Positions 44,895 through 55,394 of a stretch of 64,000 nt of DNA are shown piece by piece. Source of the DNA: Luteolibacter ambystomatis (GTDB lineage: Bacteria; Verrucomicrobiota; Verrucomicrobiia; Verrucomicrobiales; Akkermansiaceae). Position 1 is the stretch's first letter; each line of letters starts with the position of its first letter. The notes below the pieces were generated by a model. The model saw nothing but the letters and a program-made list of their open reading frames with translations, was not told the DNA's origin and searched no databases. The DNA lies in NCBI RefSeq assembly GCF_018137965.1, contig NZ_CP073100.1:124001-188000 (forward strand), written 5' to 3'. A program made the position numbers and the translations under genes.

Positions 44895-46541
44895 ATGGAA
44901 ACCGAACAACTCCAGTCCTTCAACGAACGGCTCAGCCAGTGGATTTCCAGCCAGGGCTTCTGGTTCCAGCTCCGCTATTCGATGGCAGGGGGCAGCTATT
45001 CATCCGCCACCTACCATTTCCTTCGGCTGATGTTCCGGATCTTCCTGTTCCTGCTGGTGGTGGGACTGGGATGCGGTGTCTATCTGGTCAAGCGGGTGGA
45101 CATGAAGAATTTCCCGAAACAGCTCGCCGCCGCCATTGGTTCGAAGCTGGACGCTTCGGAAGCGAAGGTGGAGGGCTTCCAGCGCGTGCAGGGGCGTTTC
45201 AATGTCCGCAGGCTCAAACTCACCGGAGGGCCCAATGCCTACTATTCATCGGTATTTGCCTCCAATGTCCGCTGCGACATGGGGCTTCTGGATGGCCTCA
45301 TCGGCACATGGAAACCGGGGCCCGTGTCCGTCACCCGCCTGGATGCGGAAATCCGTGCGGGTGCCGAGGATGCGGCGGAAGCCTCCCGCCATGCGGAATC
45401 CTTTCTCAGGGTTTTCCCGTCGTTCGACGTGACATCGGTGGAGGTCGCGGATGCGACGCTGCGCTGGGGCTACTCCGAACACACCCGGGGACGGATTGAA
45501 AACAGCCGCCTCACCGCCCAGCGGGTGGCTGAGGGATGGCGTCTGGTGTTCCGTGGAGGCCGGTTCACGCAGAATTGGCTGCGTGGACTGGAAATCGAAA
45601 AACTCTCCGTGCTGGCTACGGCTTCCGGCCTGGAGGTGGAGGAAGGGGTGCTGAATGTGAAGCAGCGCGACGATGCGGGCTCCACCGGCACGATCACCTT
45701 CAAGGGGGTCACCGTGGGTGCCGGAGACCGGCCGGCTGTTTCCGGCACCGTTCATCTGCAGCGTGTGGATCTGGAAGCGTTGCTGCCGGAGCGCCTCGGA
45801 GGATTCATCGAAGGCTCCATCTCCGGGGATTTCAAACTGTCCGGTTCCACCAATTCCCCCGATGGCATCGGCTTCGCCGGACAGGTGGCACTCGATGGCG
45901 GGGACATGGTGACGCTCCGCGACCGCCTGCCGCTGCTCAGCGCCCTGACGCATGTGGATGCCTTCAACAATTACCGGAAGGTGCCGTTCACCGAGGGTTC
46001 ATTCTATTTCAAGTCCGGTGGTAGCAATCTCGATATCCGCGATGTGAAGCTCAAGGCGAAGGCGGACCTCATGACCCTCGTCGGCCGCATGCGCGTTCGT
46101 CCGCCCACGGATGCGGAAATGGAAGCCGACTTGAGCCGCAAATCCTCGAAAGAGCTGGCGCCGGTGTTCTCGCGGAATGACGTGGATGAGCATGCGGACG
46201 AGGAAGTGGAGCGGGCGGGTGATTCCAAGGCCGCGCCCGCTAAAAGCGCGAACGGTGCGCCGCTGGATACCGGCTATTTCGCCAACGGCGGCCAGGTGCA
46301 GTTCGAGGCCAAAACCGTCAGCAAGGGCAAGGAGGCCCTGGCCCGGACCCTTCGCTACGAGGGCGATTTCCAAATCACCATCCAAGGTGATTCCTTCGCC
46401 CGTGCGCCGGAATTGAAAGCCCTCTATCCTTCGGACCCCGCCACCGGCCGGATCAAGCTGGACGTGCCCCTCAGTGGGACGATCTACGATCTGACCGTGA
46501 AGCAGGCCGAGGAGCTCGTTGTGAAGGGGCGGCGGGATTGA
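44895..46541 (+). CDS. AsmA-like membrane-anchored protein
   Basis: 548 residues from ATG 44895 (an earlier ATG at 44871 adds eight). One N-terminal membrane helix (about 48-66, RIFLFLLVVGLGCGVYL) is followed by a long beta-rich periplasmic region with repeated strands such as VTRLDAEIRAG, TFKGVTVGAGDRPAVSGTVHL and AGQVALDGGDMVTL. AsmA/DUF748-type proteins are thought to help lipid transport to the outer membrane. The end resembles the C-terminal part of that family (FQITIQGDSF, KLDVPLSGTIYDL). A short basic/acidic linker near 430 divides the two halves. Family placement by eye. Confidence 0.75.
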   Translation: METEQLQSFNERLSQWISSQGFWFQLRYSMAGGSYSSATYHFLRLMFRIFLFLLVVGLGCGVYLVKRVDMKNFPKQLAAAIGSKLDASEAKVEGFQRVQGRFNVRRLKLTGGPNAYYSSVFASNVRCDMGLLDGLIGTWKPGPVSVTRLDAEIRAGAEDAAEASRHAESFLRVFPSFDVTSVEVADATLRWGYSEHTRGRIENSRLTAQRVAEGWRLVFRGGRFTQNWLRGLEIEKLSVLATASGLEVEEGVLNVKQRDDAGSTGTITFKGVTVGAGDRPAVSGTVHLQRVDLEALLPERLGGFIEGSISGDFKLSGSTNSPDGIGFAGQVALDGGDMVTLRDRLPLLSALTHVDAFNNYRKVPFTEGSFYFKSGGSNLDIRDVKLKAKADLMTLVGRMRVRPPTDAEMEADLSRKSSKELAPVFSRNDVDEHADEEVERAGDSKAAPAKSANGAPLDTGYFANGGQVQFEAKTVSKGKEALARTLRYEGDFQITIQGDSFARAPELKALYPSDPATGRIKLDVPLSGTIYDLTVKQAEELVVKGRRD

Positions 46542-46550
46542 GCCGCCGCC
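46528..46550. terminator. GC stem-loop between convergent AsmA-like and metF genes
   Basis: GGCGGCGG (46528-46535) pairs with CCGCCGCC (46543-46550) around a 7-nt loop that holds the AsmA-like stop codon. It sits 9 bp from the metF stop. No T-run; possible bidirectional terminator. Confidence 0.4.
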
Positions 46551-46558
46551 ACCCGGGA

Positions 46559-47461
46559 TCAGACGCCCGCGGGCAGGCCGAGCGACTGGTAGATTTCACG
46601 GGTCGCCCGGCTCTTGTTGAGTGTATAGAAATGGATGCCGTGGACACCGGCATCCAGGAGACCGGCACATTGTTGGGCGGCGTAGTGAATGCCCACCCGC
46701 TCCACCGCTTCCGGCCCGTTCGCACGATCCAGGGCGCGCAGCAGGGCTGCGGGGAAACGGGCTCCCGCAGCCAACTCCGCCATGCGCTTCATGCCTTGGA
46801 TGGAACTCACCGGCATGATGCCCGCCAGGATCGGAACCCGCACGCCGATCAGGTCGCAGCGGTCGCGGAAGTCCAGGAAGTCGCGGTTGTCGAAGAAGAG
46901 CTGGGAGCAGATGTAGTTCGCGCCCTCGTCGATCTTCGCCTTGAGATGGTCCAGTTCGAGGAGGCGGTTGGGTGTGTCCGGATGGCCCTCCGGAAAGCCC
47001 GCCACGCCGATGGCGAATCCGCGCGGGTCGGGATGGCGGCCGCTTTCGTTGAATTCCCGGATGAAGCGGACAAGATCCGAGGCATGACGGAAATCGCCCT
47101 TCGACCAATCGTAGTCGGGCTGGTCGCGCGGCGGGTCTCCGCGGAGTGCGAGGATCGCCGTGACTCCGGCGGCGGCGTAACGTGCCAGCAGCGCGTCGAT
47201 CTCCGCACGGGTGTGACCCACGCAGGTAAGGTGCGGCACCGGAGGGATGTCCGTGGTTTCCTTGATCCGGACCACCAGATCATGAGTCAACTCGCGGGTG
47301 CCTCCACCCGCGCCATAGGTCACGGAGACGAAGGTGGGATTGAGCGGTTCCAGCTCGCGGATCGTCTGATAGAGATCCTCGGATGACCCTGGCGTGCGTG
47401 GCGGGAAGAACTCGAACGAGAAACCGGGGCGGCGGGTGGCGAGCAGGTCGAGAAGATGCAT
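46559..47461 (-). CDS. metF: 5,10-Methylenetetrahydrofolate reductase
   Basis: 300 residues from ATG 47461, matching family size; the longer frame to 47611 would cross the divergent gene. It reduces methylenetetrahydrofolate to methyl-THF with FAD, supplying methionine synthesis. TIM-barrel landmarks: FSFEFFPPRTPGS (Glu for folate), FVSVTYGAGGGTRE, HLTCVGHTRAEID, ILALRGDPPRD, FAIGVAGFPEGHP, ICSQLFFDN and IMPVSSIQGM. It is divergent from the EF-hand protein gene, sharing a 103-bp gap in which I see no riboswitch. Confidence 0.95.
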   Translation of the reverse strand: MHLLDLLATRRPGFSFEFFPPRTPGSSEDLYQTIRELEPLNPTFVSVTYGAGGGTRELTHDLVVRIKETTDIPPVPHLTCVGHTRAEIDALLARYAAAGVTAILALRGDPPRDQPDYDWSKGDFRHASDLVRFIREFNESGRHPDPRGFAIGVAGFPEGHPDTPNRLLELDHLKAKIDEGANYICSQLFFDNRDFLDFRDRCDLIGVRVPILAGIMPVSSIQGMKRMAELAAGARFPAALLRALDRANGPEAVERVGIHYAAQQCAGLLDAGVHGIHFYTLNKSRATREIYQSLGLPAGV

Positions 47462-47564
47462 CGGGTGGAATGGGGAAATCGGACGAGGGCCGAAACTTCC
47501 GGGGATTTTCGGAGTTTCAACTTCGAATCCCCCGGTCGCCGGGCTAGAAAAACGCCGAACACGT

Positions 47565-48431
47565 ATGAAGACAATCCCCGTTTCGCTGGTGCTGGCCGGT
47601 TCCATGCTCACCGCATGGGCGCTCCCGGCACCCCCGGAAGCGTCTCAGCCCGGTGCGGGCGATCCGCCGATGGCGGCCGAGAAGCGTCCCGGCCCGCCGG
47701 ATGGCGAGCGCCGGTTCAAACGCCAGGGAGCCGAATTCTGGAAACGGGCGGACAAGGATGGAGACGGCTTTGTGTCCAAGGAGGAGTTCCTCGCCCTCGA
47801 GCGCATCGCCAAATTGCCGGAAGAGAAGCGCGACAAGCTCTTCGAGCGGTTCGACAAGGACGGGGATGGCAAACTTTCCAAGGAAGAGCTCATGAAGTTC
47901 GGAGACGGGCCGCCAAACGGCTTCCCGCGTTTGCCGGAGCTGGATGTCGATCACAGCGGTGGTGTCAGCTTCGAAGAGTTCAAGGCTTCCGAATTCGTCA
48001 AAAAGCTGCCGCCCGAGCGCCAGGAGGCCCTATTCAAGCGTCTCGACAGCGATGGTGACGGCCAGATCACGCCGAAAGATCGTCCTGCCGAACCCCCGCA
48101 TCGCGATGGCCGCGACGGTGAGGGTGGGGGCGGTGGTCCGGATGGCGGGTTACGCCAGATTCTCCGCACTCTGGATGCGAATGGCGATGGAGCGGTGACT
48201 TTCGAGGAGTTCCAGAAAGCCCCCTACGCCGAGAAAATCGGCGAGGATGCCTTGGAGAAGCGCTTCGAGAAGCTCGATCGCAATGGCGACAAGAAGCTCA
48301 ACGCGGAAGACGCGCCGCCCAGGCCGGAGAAGCCGGATGGGGACAAGGCGGATAAACCGGAGATGCAGGATCGTCCGCATCGTCCCGGACCGCCGGGACC
48401 TCCGCCTGCTCCGGCTCCTGCGAAGGAATAA
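47565..48431 (+). CDS. Secreted EF-hand calcium-binding protein
   Basis: 288 residues from ATG 47565 with signal peptide 1-20. Six EF-hand loops: residues 63-74, 97-108, 127-138, 161-172, 204-215 and 238-249, all with Asp at positions 1 and 3 and D/N at 5, mostly ending in Glu. The fourth loop ends KD and the third has S-G in the middle, so calcium affinity may vary. The tail is Pro/Lys-rich (PPRPEKPDGDKADKPEM). Likely periplasmic calcium buffer or sensor. A good terminator follows at 48457-48491. Function beyond calcium binding unknown. Confidence 0.85.
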   Translation: MKTIPVSLVLAGSMLTAWALPAPPEASQPGAGDPPMAAEKRPGPPDGERRFKRQGAEFWKRADKDGDGFVSKEEFLALERIAKLPEEKRDKLFERFDKDGDGKLSKEELMKFGDGPPNGFPRLPELDVDHSGGVSFEEFKASEFVKKLPPERQEALFKRLDSDGDGQITPKDRPAEPPHRDGRDGEGGGGGPDGGLRQILRTLDANGDGAVTFEEFQKAPYAEKIGEDALEKRFEKLDRNGDKKLNAEDAPPRPEKPDGDKADKPEMQDRPHRPGPPGPPPAPAPAKE

Positions 48432-48456
48432 GGCATCACCCGGGCCACTTCATTTG

Positions 48457-48491
48457 CCCCGTCATGATTCGTCGTGACGGGGTTTTGTTTT
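48457..48491 (+). terminator. Intrinsic terminator with UUCG tetraloop
   Basis: CCCCGTCATGA (48457-48467) pairs with TCGTGACGGGG (48472-48482) with one wobble around TTCG, then TTTTGTTTT. It lies 25 bp after the EF-hand stop. A textbook rho-independent signal. Confidence 0.9.
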
Positions 48492-48519
48492 GAGCTTTGA
48501 GGCTGCCCGCATGTGAATC

Positions 48520-49212
48520 TCAGAAATTCGCCTCGAACCAGAGGCCACCGTACAGCCGGTTGGTTTCCGGATTGGCGTCCATGGGAATCGAAACGCCGAT
48601 GAAGGGGGTGAACGAGATGGTTTTGTTCAATGCGTAGGTGAAGGATGCGCGGGCGTAGAGGTCATTCCAACCATCGCGGCCGTAGTAGTCGCTCACGAAG
48701 CTGGTGCCGCCCTGGAGGGTAATGAAGGAGGAGTCCGTGACCGGCTTCGACCACTTGCTCTCCACCCAGCCGTAGAGGCCGTCCGCGCCGGTGTCGTAGG
48801 CCGCGCCTGCGATCAGGTCGAGGTCCTTGGTGGCGTGCCAGGTGAAGCTCGGGGAAAAGTCCACGCCGCTTTCCAACAGGGGGTGGTCGAACTCATGGCC
48901 GGTGATCGAGAAGCCCGCGGACCATTGTTTCGTGTCGTAGTTGAGGTCCACGAACACCGTGGCCTCGGAGTTGTCCCCATGGCTGGCTTCGGTGGCGAAG
49001 GTGCCGCCCACGTCCAGCGCCCACTCGTTGCTCAGGGCGATCTCACCCTGGAGCTGAAAGTCCATGATGCCGTCACCGACCTTGAAACCGCGCCAGATGT
49101 ATTCCGAACGGTAACCGGTGACCGCCTCGATTCCGAGGGGGATTTCCCGCTCGACCTCGGCTCCGGCCGGGAGCAGGGCGGCGAAAAGAAAAAGGGGAAC
49201 GGCGCGCATCAT
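48520..49212 (-). CDS. Outer-membrane beta-barrel protein
   Basis: 230 residues from ATG 49212 with a signal peptide (about 1-19, LLPAGA). The mature protein is a small barrel with alternating strands and the aromatic ending LYGGLWFEANF (C-terminal Phe), as recognised by the BAM machinery. The opening GIEAVTGYRSEYIWRGFKVGDG resembles the TIGR02001/TorF group of OM proteins, whose role is not established. Its gene is followed by the unrelated secDF operon in the upstream direction (47 bp). Confidence 0.78.
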   Translation of the reverse strand: MMRAVPLFLFAALLPAGAEVEREIPLGIEAVTGYRSEYIWRGFKVGDGIMDFQLQGEIALSNEWALDVGGTFATEASHGDNSEATVFVDLNYDTKQWSAGFSITGHEFDHPLLESGVDFSPSFTWHATKDLDLIAGAAYDTGADGLYGWVESKWSKPVTDSSFITLQGGTSFVSDYYGRDGWNDLYARASFTYALNKTISFTPFIGVSIPMDANPETNRLYGGLWFEANF

Positions 49213-49259
49213 GGGCGGATGCTGCCGTTCCCCTTTGGAGAGGTCAATGCCCGGCTCGG

Positions 49260-51701
49260 TTAGTTCGCGGCGGGTTTCGCTTCCGTCACATCGTTGGTGC
49301 CGATGCCGTCGTCGCGCAGCTTGTTCGCGCGGTGGCGGCCCCACCAGAGGACGAACGGGGAGGCGACGAAGATCGAAGAGTAGGTGCCGATGATGATGCC
49401 GACCAGGATCACCAGCGAGAAGTCGCGCAGCGAGGCGCCGCCCAGGATCGCGAGCGACAGCACCGATACGAGCGTGGCCGTGGAGGTCAGGATCGTGCGG
49501 GACAGGGTCGAGTTGATCGCCTCATTCATGATTTCCTCCAGCGAGTGGCCGGTGAAGTTCACCGAGCGCATGTTCTCACGGATGCGGTCGAAGATGATGA
49601 TGGTGTCGTTGATCGAGTAACCGGCGATGGTCAGGATCGCGCCCACGTGGATCAGCGAGAGCTCGCGGCCGAGAAGCACCACCGCGCCCGCGGATACGAT
49701 GCAGTCATGGAGAATGGCGACGAACGCGCCGACGGCGAAGGAGAACTCGAAGCGGATGGCCACGTAGATGAAGATGCCGAGCAGCCCGAGTCCCAGCGCG
49801 AGGCCGGAGGTTTTCAGGAAGCCGCTGCCGACAAGGGCGGACACTTCCTCATGGCTGGCGTCGATCTTGTAGGTTTCCTTGCCGTCCTTCGTCACCTTTT
49901 CGGAAAGCACCGGGTAGTGCTCGCGGAGCTTGGCGATCACGACATCGGTATCCCGGCTGTCGCAGCGGACGGTGAGCAGGTGGCCGCTGGTCGGGTTCTG
50001 CTCGTCCTGGACGTAGGCGGTCTTGTGCAGATTCAGCGAGGCATCCGCGAGAACCTTCTCGGCGTCCAGGTTGGAGATCGCATCCGCTCCGGTCAGGAAC
50101 TGGATGCGGGTGCCGCCGGTGAAGTCGATGCCGAAGGCACGCTCCTGCTTCCAGAAAAAGGCACCGATACTCACCAGGGTGAGAACGATCGAGACGGAGA
50201 CGCATGCGACACGTTTGCCGAGGAAGTCGAAGTGCTTCGACTTGATCAGGTTGAGGAAGGACAGCTTCTTGAGGACGCCGAGATCCACACCCCAGCGGAA
50301 GAGGACGCGGGTGGCGAGGATGGCGGAGAACATCGAGCACAGGAGGCCGATGGTCAGCGTCACCGCGAAGCCCTTCACCGTGCTGCTGGCCAGCCAGAAG
50401 AGGATGATGGCGGTGATGAGCGAGGTGACGTTCGCGTCGAGAATGGCGCTGAAGGCCTTGTCATACGCGGCGGAGATGGCGGTCTTGAGGGACTTGCCGT
50501 GATCCAGTTCCTCGCGCAGGCGCTCGTTGATGAGCACGTTCGCGTCCACCGCCACACCGATGGTGAGCACCATGCCGGCGATGCCGGGCAGGGAGAAGGT
50601 GAAGCCGCATATCGCCATCACGCCGAAGAGCATGATCGTGTTCAGGATCAGGCCGAGGATCGCCACGATGCCGGCCACGCGGTAGTAGGCCAGCACGAAA
50701 AGGAACGTCAGCGTGAGGCCGAGCACACCGGACCAAACGCCCTGCTTCACGATGGCGGCACCGAGCAGCGGGGAGACGGAGCGCTCTTCCTCCACCTTGA
50801 GGCCGTTTTCCAGCGGGTTCATCAGGGCGTTGGCGAGCTCCTGGGCTTCACCCGGGCGGTCCACACCGCTGATGACGAAGTTCTTGCTGAGCGGCACATG
50901 CTGCACCACCGGAGCGCTGATCACCTCGTTGTCGAGCACGATGGCAATGCGGTCCACGTTGATCTGCATGTGCTCGGTCAGGGCGATCATTTTCTCGGCA
51001 CCCTTGCCGTTGAGTTCGATGTCCACGGCACCCATCTGCTGGGTGGAGGGATTGGCGCGGGAAACGTCCGTGCCACTCAGGGCCACGCGGCGGCTCAGGA
51101 GGATCGGGGTGGTGATGGCATTGCCGTCCGCATCATGGTGCTTTTCGGTGAACACCTTGTAGCCTGGTGGCGAGAGTTCGGTGCCGGCCTGGATGGCGGC
51201 GGCGAGCTGCATGGTGTTCGGGTGGACCTGGCGGAGCTCGAGGTGGGCCACGCGCTCAAGCGTTTCACGGATCTTCTTCGCCTCTTCCGGACTCACGCCC
51301 GGCATCTGCACGAGGATCTTGTCATCACCCTGGGCGGCGATCAGCGGCTCGGAGGTGCCCCCGCTGTTCAGACGCTGCTCGATCACCTTGATCGCCTGAT
51401 CCACCTCGCGCTTGGTGACGGCTTCCTTCTTGCCGGATTCATCCTCGCGCTGTTGGACGCGCAGGGTGAAGGCGGAGCCGCCGACGATGTCGATGCCACC
51501 CTTGAGGCGTTCCTTGAGCGGAAACACCGAGGCCAGACAGACCGTGGTGACACCGAGCAGCAGCGCGCTGCCGACGTTGCGCTTGCGGCGCTCGATCTCC
51601 GTGAAGAAGTACCAGACGAACAGAACCAGCAGAATCAGGCCGAGGATGAAGATGGTGTGGGCATCCTCGAAGAAGGCGGCGGCGAGCATGGATGGAAACA
51701 T
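49260..51701 (-). CDS. secDF: Fused protein translocase subunit SecDF
   Basis: 813 residues, SecD and SecF in one chain. SecD half: first helix at about 15-33, the P1 domain with ERLKGGIDIVGGSAFTLRV, and transmembrane helices after 330. SecF half begins near 500 with FGIDFTGGTRIQF and ends with further helices and the polar VASPFVLWWG tail. The protein uses proton motive force to help Sec secretion. Motifs ALSGTDVSRA and GVAVDANVLINERLREEL are conserved in SecD. It lies in the order tgt-yajC-secDF on the minus strand, the common bacterial cluster (44 bp to yajC). Confidence 0.95.
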   Translation of the reverse strand: MFPSMLAAAFFEDAHTIFILGLILLVLFVWYFFTEIERRKRNVGSALLLGVTTVCLASVFPLKERLKGGIDIVGGSAFTLRVQQREDESGKKEAVTKREVDQAIKVIEQRLNSGGTSEPLIAAQGDDKILVQMPGVSPEEAKKIRETLERVAHLELRQVHPNTMQLAAAIQAGTELSPPGYKVFTEKHHDADGNAITTPILLSRRVALSGTDVSRANPSTQQMGAVDIELNGKGAEKMIALTEHMQINVDRIAIVLDNEVISAPVVQHVPLSKNFVISGVDRPGEAQELANALMNPLENGLKVEEERSVSPLLGAAIVKQGVWSGVLGLTLTFLFVLAYYRVAGIVAILGLILNTIMLFGVMAICGFTFSLPGIAGMVLTIGVAVDANVLINERLREELDHGKSLKTAISAAYDKAFSAILDANVTSLITAIILFWLASSTVKGFAVTLTIGLLCSMFSAILATRVLFRWGVDLGVLKKLSFLNLIKSKHFDFLGKRVACVSVSIVLTLVSIGAFFWKQERAFGIDFTGGTRIQFLTGADAISNLDAEKVLADASLNLHKTAYVQDEQNPTSGHLLTVRCDSRDTDVVIAKLREHYPVLSEKVTKDGKETYKIDASHEEVSALVGSGFLKTSGLALGLGLLGIFIYVAIRFEFSFAVGAFVAILHDCIVSAGAVVLLGRELSLIHVGAILTIAGYSINDTIIIFDRIRENMRSVNFTGHSLEEIMNEAINSTLSRTILTSTATLVSVLSLAILGGASLRDFSLVILVGIIIGTYSSIFVASPFVLWWGRHRANKLRDDGIGTNDVTEAKPAAN

Positions 51702-51745
51702 GGCGGATGGACGCGGAAGGAAAATCTTAGGGGGAAGGCTGACGC

Positions 51746-53223
<1,478 letters not shown>

Positions 53224-53340
53224 TTACCATGGGATCGCGAACTTCCAAGCCCAACTTGCCCCGCCAAGTGGCGGAATTATTGCCCGCGGGGCGATGTTAG
53301 GGGTTGGCCGGAGGCACGGGAGATGCTCAGAATCCGGGCG

Positions 53341-53814
53341 ATGGCGCACTGGCACTACGGTGAAAACGGACAGCATTTCGGTCCCGTCGATGAAAATGGG
53401 ATCCGGCAGGCCATAGCCGCCGGGGCCGTCCAGCCGCATACGCTCGTCTGGCGCGAGGGCATGCCGGACTGGCTGCCGCTTTCCCAGGTGTCGGAATTGG
53501 TTGGGCCGGTGCCGGTGGCGGTTCCCTATCCGCAGGCTCCTTATGGTGCCGTGCCCTATGTGCCGTCATCTGGTCTGGCCATCGCCAGCATGGTCTGCGG
53601 AATCGTGAGCCTGTTTCTGTGCTACTTTGCGATCCTGGGAGCCATCCCGGCGGTAATCTGCGGCCATCTGGCACTCACCCGGATCAAGGAATCGCCCATT
53701 CCCATGGGCGGGCGCGGCATGGCCATCGCTGGCCTCGTGCTCGGCTACACCTGGATCGGCCTCACCATCGTTGCCGCCATCGCCATCTCTTTCGCAGTCT
53801 CAACTCATCCTTAG
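53341..53814 (+). CDS. GYF_2/DUF4190 membrane protein
   Basis: 157 residues from ATG 53341. The N-terminal GYF_2 domain (1-50) has WHYGENGQHFGPVDENGIRQAI and the TLVWREGMPDWLPLSQV motif, which probably binds proline-rich peptides. A DUF4190-type segment (SGLAIASMVCGIVSLFLCYFA and GRGMAIAGLVLGYTWIG) gives two membrane helices. Function unknown. The next gene encodes a similar GYF protein 13 nt further, so they are a pair. Confidence 0.8.
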   Translation: MAHWHYGENGQHFGPVDENGIRQAIAAGAVQPHTLVWREGMPDWLPLSQVSELVGPVPVAVPYPQAPYGAVPYVPSSGLAIASMVCGIVSLFLCYFAILGAIPAVICGHLALTRIKESPIPMGGRGMAIAGLVLGYTWIGLTIVAAIAISFAVSTHP

Positions 53815-53827
53815 CATCCATCATCCC

Positions 53828-54373
53828 ATGCAATGGTATTACTCGAAAAACGGTTCCCAGCTCGGTCCGATCAGCACCGAGGACATCAAGGCGAAGCTTG
53901 CCTCCAGTGAGATCGCGGCCACCGATCTGGTGTGGAAGGAAGGCATGGCCGACTGGGTCCCCGCCGGACAGGTCGGTGAATTGCGGTCTTCGGTCGCGAC
54001 TCCCGCCGCCGCTCCTTCGTTGGAGACCCCCACGGCGTCCCCGGCTCCGGTGACTCCGGTCACGCCTTATTCCCCGCCTGCCGCCGCTCCGGGGCAAGCG
54101 ATCCAGCCGTCCGCCGGTGGAGAGATTCCGAACTATCTCTGGCAGTCGATCGTGGTCACCATCCTGTGCTGCTGGCCCCTCGGCATCCCCGCCATCGTCT
54201 TCGCGGCGAAGGTGGACGGCTTGAAGGCCCGTGGGGACATCGCCGGAGCGCTGGCCGCCTCCAAGAATGCGAAAACCTGGACCTGGGTGTGCTTCGGCAG
54301 CGGCTTGGTGGTCATCGCCCTGTATGTGATCCTCGTGGTTGTCGGCGGAATCGCCGGTGCTGCCAATCAGTGA
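53828..54373 (+). CDS. GYF_2/CD225-like (dispanin) membrane protein
   Basis: 181 residues from ATG 53828. GYF_2 domain at 1-50 (YYSKNGSQLGPISTEDIKAKL, LVWKEGMADWVPAGQV), a Pro/Ala-rich linker (60-95), and a CD225-like C-terminus (LWQSIVVTILCCWPLGIPAIVFAAKVDGL, then KTWTWVCFGSGLVVIALYVI), with two membrane helices. CD225 proteins in eukaryotes are interferon-induced; bacterial members have no settled function. Its stop overlaps the next start as GTGA. Confidence 0.82.
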   Translation: MQWYYSKNGSQLGPISTEDIKAKLASSEIAATDLVWKEGMADWVPAGQVGELRSSVATPAAAPSLETPTASPAPVTPVTPYSPPAAAPGQAIQPSAGGEIPNYLWQSIVVTILCCWPLGIPAIVFAAKVDGLKARGDIAGALAASKNAKTWTWVCFGSGLVVIALYVILVVVGGIAGAANQ

Positions 54374-54771
54374 AGATCCGCTGGTTTCTTCTGATTGCGG
54401 TTGCCGTCACGCTGATGGCGGCAGCCGTTCTCTTGTACCGCACGGGACCCGCTGGTTGGCCGGGATGCCTGTTTCATCAATGGACGGGCTTCCATTGTCC
54501 GGGATGCGGGATGACCCGTGCCACCTTCGCCCTGTTGCACGGGGATATCCTGAAGGCTTTCCGCTACAATCCTCTCGGCGTGGTGCTTTTCCCGATCGCC
54601 CTCATCGGGGTGCTGCTTCAGGCGATCGGCTGGGCGAACAACCGGCCGCCGCCGATCCGCTGGAGTGCAGGATCACGCGGGGCCTTTTGGATTGCGGTGC
54701 TGGTCATCGCCTTCTGGATTCTCCGCAACCTCCCATGGTGGCCGTTCACGCTGTTGGCCCCGCCGGTATAG
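54370..54771 (+). CDS. DUF2752 membrane protein
   Basis: 133 residues from GTG 54370, overlapping the previous stop by 4 bp. Three hydrophobic helices (7-25, 66-86, 107-123). The DUF2752 hallmark FHCPGCGMTRATFALLHGD is present in full, with two close cysteines, and FRYNPLGVVLF follows. The two Cys-Pro-Gly-Cys may bind a metal or form a redox pair. Function unknown. Third gene of the GYF operon. Confidence 0.87.
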   Translation: MKIRWFLLIAVAVTLMAAAVLLYRTGPAGWPGCLFHQWTGFHCPGCGMTRATFALLHGDILKAFRYNPLGVVLFPIALIGVLLQAIGWANNRPPPIRWSAGSRGAFWIAVLVIAFWILRNLPWWPFTLLAPPV

Positions 54772-54784
54772 CGGGTGGTGGGTG

Positions 54785-55369
54785 CTATCTCTTCACCAGC
54801 CGCTCGACGTACTTGGCGAGCAGGTCCGCTTCCAGGTTCACGCGCTGTCCTGCTGCTGCGGTATGCAGGTGGGTATGGGCGTAGGTGTGCGGGGTGATCC
54901 AGAAGACCGCGCTGGTTTCCTTCAGCTCGGCGATGGTCAAGGAAATACCGTCGATACACGCGGAGCCCTTGTCGATGCACAGCCGGTGGATCTCCGGCGG
55001 CAGGGCCACCTCGAACCGGTGATCCTGCCCGTGCGGTTCCAGCGCCACGATGGTGCCGGTGGCATCCACATGGCCTTGCACGAAATGGCCGCCGAAGCGT
55101 GCGGTGGCGAGCATGGCCCGTTCCAGATTCACTTCGGATCCGGTGCCCAGATCGCCCAGCGAGGTGACTTTCAGCGTTTGCATCAGCACGTCGAACACCG
55201 TGCCTTCCGGAAGCAGTTCCGCCACGGTCAGGCAGCAGCCGTTGATCGCCACGGAATCCCCGAGGGCGAGTTCGGCTTGGAAAGGAATGGAGACGATCAG
55301 GCGGGCTTGGTCGCCGCGCGACTCAAGGGAGACGACAGTGCCGGTGGATTCAACGAGGCCGGTGAACAT
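54785..55369 (-). CDS. ribE: Riboflavin synthase, alpha chain
   Basis: 194 residues from ATG 55369; the longer frame to 55579 runs into the antiporter gene. It forms riboflavin from two molecules of 6,7-dimethyl-8-ribityllumazine. Two similar lumazine-binding barrels: MFTGLVESTGTVVSL...ALGDSVAINGCCLTV at the start and FVQGHVDATGTIVAL...DGISLTIAEL in the second half. Typical length and motifs. The antiporter gene ends 25 bp upstream on the same strand; there is no room for an FMN riboswitch. Confidence 0.95.
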   Translation of the reverse strand: MFTGLVESTGTVVSLESRGDQARLIVSIPFQAELALGDSVAINGCCLTVAELLPEGTVFDVLMQTLKVTSLGDLGTGSEVNLERAMLATARFGGHFVQGHVDATGTIVALEPHGQDHRFEVALPPEIHRLCIDKGSACIDGISLTIAELKETSAVFWITPHTYAHTHLHTAAAGQRVNLEADLLAKYVERLVKR

Positions 55370-55394
55370 GGGGAGGTTTGTCAGTGGGAAGTAT

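Noticed and set aside
55370..55394. Possible FMN riboswitch before ribE
   Set aside because: Only 25 bp separate it from the antiporter stop, too short for an RFN element.
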